Shown: positions 1-7,511 of the stretch, one piece after another
How the letters are laid out: each line of letters starts with the position of its first letter
Position numbering within the stretch: the first letter of the stretch is position 1
Assembly: GCF_012910715.1 (NCBI RefSeq)
Contig: NZ_JABBHF010000003.1
Coordinates: 1 to 64,000 of the forward strand
DNA from: Flavivirga algicola
GTDB taxonomy: Bacteria > Bacteroidota > Bacteroidia > Flavobacteriales > Flavobacteriaceae
Direction of reading: 5' to 3'
DNA: 64,000 nucleotides
Made by a program: the position numbers and the translations under genes
The notes under the pieces: generated by a model
Database searches by the model: none
What the model saw: only the letters and a program-made list of their open reading frames with translations
Told to the model about the DNA's origin: nothing

Positions 1-74
1 CCTTTAGATTTGTTTTTATTAAAGATTAAAAAAGGGATTTATAATTATGTTAAAAAGATGGGGTCTGGGGAAGA

Positions 75-256
75 CTCTTACCCTTTAAAATTGTTATTAA
101 TTTTAAGGGTAGTAAAAAGAACGGAGTGAACTTGCACGCCCGTTAGTAAACAAGAACTATCTCACGTATTAGTCTCCGTTCTTTAAAACTGGTTACAAAG
201 GACCAAATAGAATCATAGCGTTTACCTATTAAAGGTTTTAGTCAATGTAACCATTA
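75..256 (+). ncRNA. Candidate IS110 bridge RNA in the left non-coding end
   Basis: Three stem-loops are visible just upstream of the transposase. Stem 1 pairs 79-92 with 99-111 (one bulged T). Stem 2 pairs AAAGAACGGAG (116-126) with CTCCGTTCTTT (174-184), enclosing a 47-nt loop. Stem 3 pairs TGGTTACA (190-197) with TGTAACCA (246-253), enclosing a 48-nt loop. A 5' stem-loop followed by two large guide loops is the layout known for bridge RNAs of IS110-group elements, which lie upstream of the transposase. The fold is seen directly; transcription and function are inferred. The true left end of the element may lie at or before base 1. Confidence 0.6.
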
Positions 257-273
257 ACTTAAAACATAAAATT

Positions 274-1269
274 ATGAAAATTAAAGAAACGGTAGGGATC
301 GACATTAGTAAATTGACTTTGGATGTAAGGATTCATAGTAGTCAGGCGTTCAACGTTTTTGAAAACACATTGAAAGGATATGGAAAAATGCTGAAATGGG
401 TGAGAAAGAACACACGTTATTTAAACACGGAAACGATATTTGTTTTTGAACATACAGGACTGTATTCACATGGGTTGTCCGTGTTTTTGTCCGAAGACAA
501 TATTTCCTTTGCAGTGATCTCTGGACTGGAAATAAAAAAGTCTTTGGGAATAGTCCGAGGTAAGAACGATAAAATAGATGCCACTAAAATAGCCTTATAT
601 GCATATAGGCTCAGGGATGAAATTACTCTGTTTCAAATGCCTACTAATGCAATTAATAAATTAAAACGGCTACTATCACTTCGTGACCGAATGGTAAAGC
701 ACAGAGCAGGCTATAAAAATTCATTGGGAGAATACCAGAGGCTGTTTTGTAGAGTTGAAAACAGGATTTTCTTTCAATCCCATAAGAAATTGATCCGATA
801 TTTGTCAATTGAGATTAAAGCTATAGAAGGTCAAATGAAGAATATCATTGATAGTAGCTCTAAACTAAAAGAGCATTACAGACTGATAACCAGCATTAAA
901 GGTATAGGTGCTCAAACTGCTTTGTTTTTAATCGTTCATACCAACGGTTTTACGAAGTTTAAGAATGCTCGGAAATTTGCTTCATATTGCGGAATAGCCC
1001 CATTTCCATATTCTTCAGGAAGTAGTATTCGAAAGAGGACAAGGATAAGCCACTATGCCAATAAAAAGATAAAGAGTTTGCTGGATATGTGTGCTAAAAC
1101 AGCCATCCAACATAATATTGAAATGAAATTATATTATGAGCAGAAAGTCGAAGAAGGTAAAAATAGAAGGAGCACAATAAATGTGATAAGAAATAAATTA
1201 TTGGCCAGAGTTTTTGCAGTAGTACAAAGAGGAACCCCTTATGTAGATATTAAAAAATATGCTGCTTGA
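274..1269 (+). CDS. IS110-family transposase (DEDD / serine recombinase)
   Basis: The 331-residue protein moves an insertion sequence by the RNA-guided IS110 mechanism. The N-terminal RuvC-like DEDD domain starts with VGIDISK and carries D10, E59, D99 and D102 (FVFEHTG and KNDKID contexts). The C-terminal Transposase_20 domain (about residues 200-285) has the KGIGAQTA helix-hairpin-like motif and an SSG triad near residue 248 that supplies the family's catalytic serine. Length is normal for the family and no frameshift is seen, so it is probably functional. The right non-coding end should lie in the roughly 60 bases after the stop. No terminal inverted repeats were identified, as usual for this family. 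It marks the start of an accessory region. Confidence 0.9.
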   Translation: MKIKETVGIDISKLTLDVRIHSSQAFNVFENTLKGYGKMLKWVRKNTRYLNTETIFVFEHTGLYSHGLSVFLSEDNISFAVISGLEIKKSLGIVRGKNDKIDATKIALYAYRLRDEITLFQMPTNAINKLKRLLSLRDRMVKHRAGYKNSLGEYQRLFCRVENRIFFQSHKKLIRYLSIEIKAIEGQMKNIIDSSSKLKEHYRLITSIKGIGAQTALFLIVHTNGFTKFKNARKFASYCGIAPFPYSSGSSIRKRTRISHYANKKIKSLLDMCAKTAIQHNIEMKLYYEQKVEEGKNRRSTINVIRNKLLARVFAVVQRGTPYVDIKKYAA

Positions 1270-1457
1270 AATAAACTAATAAATTTATCGGTAAAAATTT
1301 GTTTTAATCATAGAATACGTGAGCTAATTTACTTATCATCTCGCTGCAAAAAATTACCAGTTTTCTTTTCGAGATTCAAAGCAATTGCCTCAATATTTTC
1401 TATTTGAAGAATTGCAAATTTAATATTTCTAAATCAAATGTAGTAAAAATATTATTA

Positions 1458-1475
1458 GTGGGAAAATATACCCAC
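1458..1475. promoter_or_regulatory. Inverted repeat, possible operator of the XRE gene
   Basis: GTGGG (1458-1462) and CCCAC (1471-1475) form perfect arms around an AT-rich 8-bp centre, 44 bases before the XRE start. The position suits an autoregulatory operator. This is inferred from symmetry and position only. Confidence 0.35.
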
Positions 1476-1519
1476 ATATATTTATTAAAAACTTATGAAA
1501 TTGCTGTAAAATCACTAAG

Positions 1520-1771
1520 ATGAGTAACGGAACTGATAAGAACAGTTTTAAAATATTATTTGGAAAAAACTTAAAAAGAATAAGGGAATCTAAAAATTTA
1601 AGTTTTAGACAACTAGCTACACGTTGCAATATCGATTATAGTGATATTAGTAAAATTGAAAAAGGTAAAAGGAATATTCAATTATCTTCTTTGCTGGAAT
1701 TATCCAAAGGTTTGGGTATCCATCCCAAAGAATTGTTGGATTTTGATTTTGAACTGGATGAAAAAGGGTGA
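1520..1771 (+). CDS. XRE-family transcriptional regulator
   Basis: An 83-residue DNA-binding protein that is almost entirely one helix-turn-helix domain (about residues 14-68). The typical XRE pattern is visible: LKRIRESKNLSFRQLA, then ISKIEKGKRNI, then LLELSKGLGIHPKELL. There is no effector or peptidase domain, so it is a small Cro/C1-type repressor of the kind found on mobile elements. It stands alone, followed about 90 bases later by a broken second XRE gene. A GTGGG/CCCAC inverted repeat upstream may be its own operator. Target genes are unknown. Confidence 0.85.
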   Translation: MSNGTDKNSFKILFGKNLKRIRESKNLSFRQLATRCNIDYSDISKIEKGKRNIQLSSLLELSKGLGIHPKELLDFDFELDEKG

Positions 1772-1862
1772 AGTTTTTTATAGAAAAGGCAAAAAAGGTT
1801 TGGTAAAGTACTTAACAGAAAGGCCTATGCTTTTAGTTTCTTAATCTATTATTTTGTTATTG

Positions 1863-2102
1863 ATGAAATACAATGAGTACATATATGGCTATATAAAACA
1901 TTTATGAGAAGAATCCCGTCTTTCAAAAAGAAAATTTGCAATTAACCACTATATGGAAGAAAAGTCTCTCAGGGATATAATTAAAGGTAAAAACTATCAA
2001 ATTTCATTATCTACAATTTATAAAATTTGTGAATCCAGAGAGATAAAACTATCAGACTTTTTTATAGCCGTTGAGAAATGGGGCAAATCTACCAAGAGCT
2101 AA
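1863..2102 (+). pseudogene. XRE-family regulator interrupted by in-frame TGA
   Basis: Reading from ATG 1863, a frame continues to TAA 2100-2102 with one stop, TGA at 1905-1907 (codon 15). The residues after the stop (RLSKRKFAINHYMEEKSL, then DIIKGKNYQISLSTIYKIC, then IKLSDFF) form a convincing HTH_XRE domain. The upstream part keeps the same frame, so one C-to-T change (CGA to TGA) is enough to explain the break. A 49-residue product could start at ATG 1953, but it would lack the first helix. Most likely a decayed gene beside the IS element. Confidence 0.6.
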
Positions 2103-2349
2103 AGGATAGCTTTAAAAATACTCCTTTGTAACAAGCACGATACTTTTTTAACAACTACCAAACTGTTTTAAGAGCTACTCTTTAGGCCATTTTTTTGTGG
2201 TTTTTGGCCAAACAACTTAATTGTTTAAGCGAAAGCTTTAAAAGTAGGTGAGTTCTCTTTTTTTAGGCCTAAACTTATTATATTGCAAGTATTATGGAGA
2301 TATGTATACTTGGTATACGCATTCTTTTGTTAATAGATTAACCCCAATA

Positions 2350-2922
2350 ATGAACGAGATTAAAGATGTAAAAGAGTTTTTTGAAGATTTTGCCAAAACA
2401 GAAGCAGAAACAGAAATTCTTAAATGGAAACTGGAACTTAAAGATTATAACGCCAACATAGATAAGGCTAATTCGTTTTATCTTGCGCCACACATAAGTT
2501 TTATGCCTCGCGAGGAAAAAAGGAAGGTATGGGAAATAAAAAGGAAAGGCCTAGATTTTTTTAACACACCTAAAATTAGGCCCCCAAGAAAGCTTTTCAA
2601 AATAAGTGAACATGTCCATAAAGAGTTTGGTAGGTTTTGGGTTTGTTATGCAAGCTCGGCTAATAATTCGAACAGGGCCAGTAATTTTTTGTCTCAAATG
2701 CTTTTTGTAATTGAAAAGGATAACGAATTAAAAATTGCTTCAGAATCGCTTTGGTCTAATTATGAGAAAGATGGTTGGGGAGATGAAGCATATAAATGGC
2801 ACCAAGTGTTTGGAAAAAAGCATTTGCATTACGATTTCCTGAATGAACCCATAAAGGTTATAAGATACGAAGAACCTGAAGATTATAAAATTGGGCTTCA
2901 GGTTTATCATGCCAATATTTAA
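2350..2922 (+). CDS. Hypothetical protein, unrecognised family
   Basis: I do not recognise this family. I prefer ATG 2350 (190 residues, beginning MNEIKDVKEFFEDFA). The frame is open upstream to GTG 2248, but the extra 34 residues are hydrophobic and aromatic and look non-coding; ATG 2302 is another option. The N-terminal third is helical and acidic, and the C-terminal half is rich in aromatic and beta-prone residues. There is no signal peptide, membrane segment or catalytic motif. It lies alone in an accessory region between the XRE genes and a small lipoprotein. An NTF2-like or immunity-type fold would fit the size but cannot be shown from the sequence. Confidence 0.55.
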   Translation: MNEIKDVKEFFEDFAKTEAETEILKWKLELKDYNANIDKANSFYLAPHISFMPREEKRKVWEIKRKGLDFFNTPKIRPPRKLFKISEHVHKEFGRFWVCYASSANNSNRASNFLSQMLFVIEKDNELKIASESLWSNYEKDGWGDEAYKWHQVFGKKHLHYDFLNEPIKVIRYEEPEDYKIGLQVYHANI

Positions 2923-3015
2923 GAAAATGAGCAGATAATTATTTTCTCAACAAAAACAGGAAACGGTTTAGCTATAAACACCTCAATTTATTTAATGAGT
3001 AATATAATTTGAATA

Positions 3016-3450
3016 ATGAAAAAACCAGAACAAAAGCATAATTTGTACATATTGGTATGTATGATGTGCCTTTTTGTAGCATCTTGCTCAAGCCAAAAAA
3101 CAGCAAGCACAGCAAAAAGTATCACAGAAGATATAGCAACAGGAAACGGAAAATATATTATTTCTGCCCTGGTAGTTTTTAAAGATTTTGTTTTAAAAAA
3201 CGGCGAGACTACCAAACATAAAGACGCTTACCTGAGGCGTTCTAACCAGGATTATTATATAAAGTTTTGCAAGAGTAAAATTAGCCGCAAAGATTTAGAA
3301 AAACACCTCTCCAAAATAAATAAAGCCGTCAAGGTTGCCACGCTCGAGGTCGAGTTTCGCAATGGCCTTTGGGATGTTTGCGATGGTAATTTTGAGCAGC
3401 AAAGCCGAAAAGGAGCCTATGTTATTGTTCATAGAATTGTTGAGAAGTAA
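3016..3450 (+). CDS. Small lipoprotein, function unknown
   Basis: A 144-residue protein with a lipoprotein signal: basic start, hydrophobic run, then lipobox VASC with Cys24. The mature part is basic and lysine-rich, with two cysteines (contexts KFCKSK and WDVCDG) that could form a disulfide, and it ends in a beta-strand-like YVIVHRIV. Expected location is the periplasmic side of the inner membrane or the outer membrane. No family recognised. It stands alone 93 bases after the hypothetical gene, and the first tracrRNA terminator begins about 35 bases after its stop on the other strand. Confidence 0.65.
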   Translation: MKKPEQKHNLYILVCMMCLFVASCSSQKTASTAKSITEDIATGNGKYIISALVVFKDFVLKNGETTKHKDAYLRRSNQDYYIKFCKSKISRKDLEKHLSKINKAVKVATLEVEFRNGLWDVCDGNFEQQSRKGAYVIVHRIVEK

Positions 3451-3483
3451 TAAAGGTCTTTACCCAATCTAATATTAATAACA

Positions 3484-3574
3484 AATAAAAAGTCCCACCG
3501 AAGCAGGACTAAAGACTTTTCGTCTACGGCATATAGCCTTATTGTAATAAGATTAAAGATTAGGATGTTTAATC
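3484..3574 (-). ncRNA. tracrRNA copy 1
   Basis: On the minus strand, an anti-repeat (3564-3544) is complementary to the first 24 bases of the CRISPR repeat: 14 continuous pairs, a UUU bulge on the crRNA side, then a weaker lower stem. Downstream are a nexus-like GGC/GCC hairpin, an AGAC/GTCT hairpin with a GAAAA loop, and a GTCC/GGAC hairpin capped by a UUCG loop (3510-3491), followed by TTTTT. A TATATTTG box (3587-3580) matches the Bacteroidota -7 element and predicts a start near 3574. It is divergent from cas9. Ends are inferred. Confidence 0.9.
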
Positions 3575-3597
3575 TGATGCAAATATAAGAAATGTAT

Positions 3598-3757
3598 TAT
3601 ATTTGTTAAAAATCTTTAAGTAATTTAGAGAGTGTTTAGATAGTCACAAATGAAATGACTACTAATTTCTTTTCAACTGGGATATATTTTCCAGTCCTTT
3701 TAATCAAATTACCTCGTTTAAAATTAAACACCTTTAGACTCCTAAGGTGTTTTTTTT
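3598..3757 (+). ncRNA. Possible small RNA between the tracrRNA genes
   Basis: A plus-strand TATATTTG box (3598-3605) predicts a start near 3612. An ACTGG/CCAGT hairpin lies at 3676-3695. A strong terminator follows: AAACACCTT (3726-3734) pairs with AAGGTGTTT (3744-3752), with eight T's at 3750-3757. No ORF is present. This would give a transcript of about 145 nt. No clear -33 element was found, so the terminator could instead end readthrough from the lipoprotein gene. Confidence 0.35.
3726..3757 (+). terminator. Rho-independent terminator
   Basis: AAACACCTT and AAGGTGTTT form a stem that can extend inward through CCTTTAG/CTAAGG. It is followed by eight T's on the plus strand. The minus-strand side has only a weak T run. 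No plus-strand protein gene ends nearby. Confidence 0.75.
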
Positions 3758-3769
3758 ATCAAATTACAA

Positions 3770-3845
3770 CTACTCAGCGCAGTATATTGTATAACATGCC
3801 ACTTTGAGTTGTTACAAATATATAAAAAATACTCTACTCAGCGCA
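3770..3845 (+). repeat. 12-bp direct repeat pair
   Basis: CTACTCAGCGCA occurs at 3770-3781 and again at 3834-3845, 64 bases apart. Each copy is followed by AT-rich sequence. The second copy precedes a plus-strand TATATTTG box (3854-3861). Meaning unknown; it could be a protein-binding site or a relic of the duplication that made two tracrRNA genes. Confidence 0.5.
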
Positions 3846-3907
3846 TTATTTATTATATTTGTTGAAATAATAAAAATTTTAGGATTAAATTTTATTAAAA
3901 CTGTGAA

Positions 3908-4001
3908 ATAAAAAAGTCCCACCGAGGCAGGACTAAAGATTTTCATCTACGGCATATAAGCCTTTTTGTAATAAGATTAAAGATTAGAATAAAATTTTTA
4001 C
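3908..4001 (-). ncRNA. tracrRNA copy 2
   Basis: A second, slightly diverged tracrRNA gene on the minus strand. The anti-repeat (3987-3968) keeps the core complementary to the CRISPR repeat. It is followed by the GGC/GCC nexus, an AGAT/ATCT hairpin (copy 1 has AGAC/GTCT, a compensatory change), and a GTCC/GGAC terminator hairpin with a CUCG loop and a T run. A TAGATTTG box (4014-4007) with a TTG 18 bases upstream (4035-4033) predicts a start near 4001. Both stems and promoter are intact, so it looks functional and not a relic. Confidence 0.88.
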
Positions 4002-4036
4002 AAATGCAAATCTACTAAAGCAATTTTCATACAACG

Positions 4037-4050
4037 TACGGTTTTCCGTA
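4037..4050. promoter_or_regulatory. Palindrome TACGG-N4-CCGTA upstream of cas9
   Basis: TACGGTTTTCCGTA is a perfect 5-bp inverted repeat with a 4-base centre, ending 54 bases before the cas9 ATG. It is followed by a T-rich stretch containing TTGTTTTTTGTA. Matching sites lie at 11736-11749 and 52735-52749. A dimeric regulator site is the likely reading; the factor is unknown. Confidence 0.5.
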
Positions 4051-4104
4051 AGAAAAATATTTATTGTTTTTTGTACTTTTAAAATTTAAAAAATACGTGG
4101 AATT

Positions 4105-7100
4105 ATGGCAAAAGTTTTAGGACTGGATTTAGGAACTAATAGTATTGGTTGGGCGATAATTGACGACAGTCAAAATAAAATACTTGGTATTGGTAGTAGA
4201 ATTTTTCCAATGGGTGTTGATAATTTAGGAGATGGCGACAATGAAATGTCCAAAAATGCAAGTAGAACAGGTGCCAGAGGCGTAAGAAGACAGTTTTTTA
4301 GAAGACGTTTAAGAAAGAAAAAATTGTTAAAGGCACTTTCTAACTATAATATGTGCCCGTTGCATGATCAAGATTTTGAGACATGGAAAAAAACCAAACA
4401 GTTTCCTTCTAAAAAGCTGGCACCATGGTTTGCTTTAAATCCGTATGATTTAAGACAAAAGGCATTGCATGAAAAATTGTCTTTAGAAGAAATAGGAAGA
4501 ATCTTTTATCATTTAATCCAGCGCCGGGGGTTTTTAAGCAACAGCAGAAAAGGCGGTGCAGACGATGGCGCTATTTTTAAAGGTAATGCCAAGGAGGGAA
4601 AAACAGGGATTACAGAAACGGCAGCACGTATTAAAGAAAAAACACTGGGTTCGTACTTTTTTGAAATTTATCCAAAGGAGAACCAACCTTTTCAAAGTGG
4701 TTTAGAGCGTATAAGAAATAGGTATACGACGCGAAAAATGTACGTGGACGAATTCGAATTAATTTGGGCACGACAAGCGCCACATCATGATATTTTAAAT
4801 GATGAACTGAAAACACTTTTTGGGGGCAGAAAATTAGATGGTTACAAAGAGGATGGTATTTTATTTCACCAACGCCCCCTACGTTCCCAAAAACATCTGG
4901 TAGGTTATTGCCCTTTCGAGCCGACAAAAACCAAATGCCCACTAAGTGCTATTGTTTTTGAGCAATTTAGAGTTTGGCAATGGGTAAATACAGTAGAGTG
5001 TAATGGTACTAAAATAAACCAGGAGGAAAAGCAGAAAATTGCACACTTCCTGTTTTCTATAGAGAAGCCTACCTTTAAAAGAATACGAAAAGTAATTGGC
5101 AAAGAAAATGCTGCATATAAGTTTAATTATAAAGACGACGATAAAATAGTTGGTACCCATACCATTTCCAATTTATCTCATAAAAAATACTTTGGTAAAA
5201 AATGGTTCGATCTCACGCAAAAAGAACAGGACGATATTTGGCATGTACTGTACTTTTTTGATAGTAAATCCAACCTAAAGGCCTATGCCATTAAAAATTG
5301 GGATTTTAACGAGGTACAGGCCGAAGCCATTTCTAAATTTAATGTAAAAGACGGTTATGCAAGTTTAAGCAGAAAAGCCATTTCTAATATTTTACCGTTT
5401 TTACAACAGGGTTATGCCTATGATGTGGCCGTTGCCATGGGAGGTATAAAAAATACTTTTGGCAGCAAATGGCAGAATGATTCTTTAGAAAACAATAAAA
5501 AACAGTTAGAATTAATTGATAATGTAGAGGACATTGTACATTCTAAAATAGAAGGTGGCTATATTGATGTTATAAAAAAACAACTAAAAAAAGACTTTGG
5601 TTTTAGCGATAAACAATTAAAGAAACTTTATCACCATTCGGCTACTATAAGTAAACAACAGCTGTTAAAAAAATTACCCTTGGGCAAAGAGGCCGATAAA
5701 GAGATTCAATCCATTAAAAACCCAATTGTAATAACGGCCCTGTTTGAGTTGAGAAAGCTGGTTAATGAGTTGATTGGTGATTATGGAGCGATTGACGAAA
5801 TAAAAGTAGAGATGGCTCGCGATTTAAAATCGTCCAAGTCTAAACGCAACCAGATTAGAAGAAATCAAAAACGGCTAGAGCGCGAAAATGATAGAATTAA
5901 AAGCGAAGTAGAAAAGTATGCCCGTATAACACATGAAAATCTTTTAAAATTTAAACTCTGGGAAGAATGTAAAAAAACCTGCCCTTATACAGGAAAGGCC
6001 ATATCTGTAATAGATTTGTTTTCTGGAGAAGTGCAAATAGAACATATTCACCCCTGGAGTAGGTCGTTAAACGACAGTTTTATAAATAAAACCCTGTGTT
6101 GGGCAGATGAAAATAGAAGAAAAGGAGATAAGACCCCGTTTGAGTTTTATGGCGGGGACGAGAGTAATTGGGCGGCCATTAAAGAACGTGCTTTAAAATT
6201 ATTTTCAGACACGAAGGAATATCCAAATGCCTATCAAAAATTCAAAAGGTTTGTTCAACGAAATTTTGATGATGATTTTACCTCACGACAGCTAAACGAC
6301 ACCAGATATATTAGTAAAGAAGCCAAAAACTATCTTTCTAAAATATGCAACAAGGTTACAGTGTCGCCTGGGCAGCTAACGGCCAAACTACGCCAAAAGT
6401 GGGGCTTAAACCATGTTTTAAATACCGAAAATTCTAAATCTCGGGAAGACCATCGCCACCATGCCATTGATGCGTTAGTAATGGCTTGTACGAAAGCTTC
6501 TTATGTACAAGAGTTGTCTAAATGGAACAGGTACAACCGAAAACCCGAATTAAAAGATTTTCCAATGCCTTGGGGAACTTTTAGGTACGATGCTGAAAAA
6601 GTAGTTGATAATATTTTGGTGTCCCACAAATGTGTAAAAAATGATATTACTGTTAGAACACATATAACAGAAAAGAACGGAAAGAGATATAAAAATAAAG
6701 GTGTTGCCGCCAGAGGACAATTGCACAAGGAAACTGTTTTTGGAAAGCGTAATGCACCATTTAGCGATGAAGCCTTTCATGTGCGTAAACCAATCGACAG
6801 TTTAACCTCTGCCAAACATATAGATAAAGTTGTAGACAAAACGATTAGGTTACTAATATTAAAGCGCATCCAACAGCTAGGAGGTTTTGAAAAAGGAAAA
6901 ATTCCGGTAAGTACCTTTTTTATTGTTGATAAGCATGGTGTGAAGCAGCCACAAATATTTTTACCAAATAGAAACGGCGATCCAGTACCTGTTTTAAAAA
7001 TAAGAATGAAGGAAAACTTTAGCGGGGCAGAACAACTAAAAAACCATGTAAACAAATGGGTAAACCCCAGAAATAACCACCATGTCTTAATTTATAAAGA

Positions 7101-7491
7101 CGAAGATGGCAACCTTAAAGAAGATGTGGTTACTTTTTGGACAGTTGTTGAAAGAAAAAAACAAGGGGCTTCAATTTATCAATTGCCCTTTGGAGGTAAA
7201 GAGATAGTAACTACTTTACATATCAATGATATGTTTTTATTGGGGCTGGACGAAGATGAAATTGATTGGGATAATCCAAACCATAAGGTTTTAAGAGAGC
7301 ATTTGTACAGGGTACAGAAACTATCGTCAAAATTTTATGAATTCAGATTAAATAGCGAAGCGACAATACAAGAAAATTACTCTCCGTATTACATTAGAAT
7401 ACAAAGCCATGGAGAAGGGAAAACGGGTTGGTTGACGTTTAACCCTATAAAAGTTAAAGTTTTAGTTTCTGGAAAAATAAGGAAAATTTAA
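4105..7491 (+). CDS. cas9: CRISPR-associated endonuclease Cas9 (type II-C)
   Basis: RNA-guided DNA endonuclease of 1128 residues, compact for a flavobacterial Cas9. RuvC-I is at the N-terminus (LGLDLGTNSIGW, D8). An arginine-rich bridge helix follows (about 54-78). RuvC-II is at IKVEMARDL (E569). The HNH domain runs about 610-690, with VQIEHIHPW (H647) and DENRRKGDKTP (N670). RuvC-III is at HRHHAIDALV (H786, D789). All nuclease residues are present, so it should cut both strands. The C-terminal part should hold the PAM-interacting domain. No csn2 or cas4 is nearby, which with the size supports type II-C. Two tracrRNA genes lie divergently upstream and the array starts 20 bases after the stop. 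Confidence 0.97.
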   Translation: MAKVLGLDLGTNSIGWAIIDDSQNKILGIGSRIFPMGVDNLGDGDNEMSKNASRTGARGVRRQFFRRRLRKKKLLKALSNYNMCPLHDQDFETWKKTKQFPSKKLAPWFALNPYDLRQKALHEKLSLEEIGRIFYHLIQRRGFLSNSRKGGADDGAIFKGNAKEGKTGITETAARIKEKTLGSYFFEIYPKENQPFQSGLERIRNRYTTRKMYVDEFELIWARQAPHHDILNDELKTLFGGRKLDGYKEDGILFHQRPLRSQKHLVGYCPFEPTKTKCPLSAIVFEQFRVWQWVNTVECNGTKINQEEKQKIAHFLFSIEKPTFKRIRKVIGKENAAYKFNYKDDDKIVGTHTISNLSHKKYFGKKWFDLTQKEQDDIWHVLYFFDSKSNLKAYAIKNWDFNEVQAEAISKFNVKDGYASLSRKAISNILPFLQQGYAYDVAVAMGGIKNTFGSKWQNDSLENNKKQLELIDNVEDIVHSKIEGGYIDVIKKQLKKDFGFSDKQLKKLYHHSATISKQQLLKKLPLGKEADKEIQSIKNPIVITALFELRKLVNELIGDYGAIDEIKVEMARDLKSSKSKRNQIRRNQKRLERENDRIKSEVEKYARITHENLLKFKLWEECKKTCPYTGKAISVIDLFSGEVQIEHIHPWSRSLNDSFINKTLCWADENRRKGDKTPFEFYGGDESNWAAIKERALKLFSDTKEYPNAYQKFKRFVQRNFDDDFTSRQLNDTRYISKEAKNYLSKICNKVTVSPGQLTAKLRQKWGLNHVLNTENSKSREDHRHHAIDALVMACTKASYVQELSKWNRYNRKPELKDFPMPWGTFRYDAEKVVDNILVSHKCVKNDITVRTHITEKNGKRYKNKGVAARGQLHKETVFGKRNAPFSDEAFHVRKPIDSLTSAKHIDKVVDKTIRLLILKRIQQLGGFEKGKIPVSTFFIVDKHGVKQPQIFLPNRNGDPVPVLKIRMKENFSGAEQLKNHVNKWVNPRNNHHVLIYKDEDGNLKEDVVTFWTVVERKKQGASIYQLPFGGKEIVTTLHINDMFLLGLDEDEIDWDNPNHKVLREHLYRVQKLSSKFYEFRLNSEATIQENYSPYYIRIQSHGEGKTGWLTFNPIKVKVLVSGKIRKI

Positions 7492-7511
7492 ATTAATATT
7501 TAGTAATATTA

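Noticed and set aside
3815-3822. Minus-strand TATATTTG box that could drive another small RNA
   Set aside because: No convincing minus-strand terminator or structure follows; too weak to list as a gene.
4631-7055. Several minus-strand ORFs of 65-103 codons inside cas9
   Set aside because: They are shadows of a clearly coding frame with no recognisable domain or start context.
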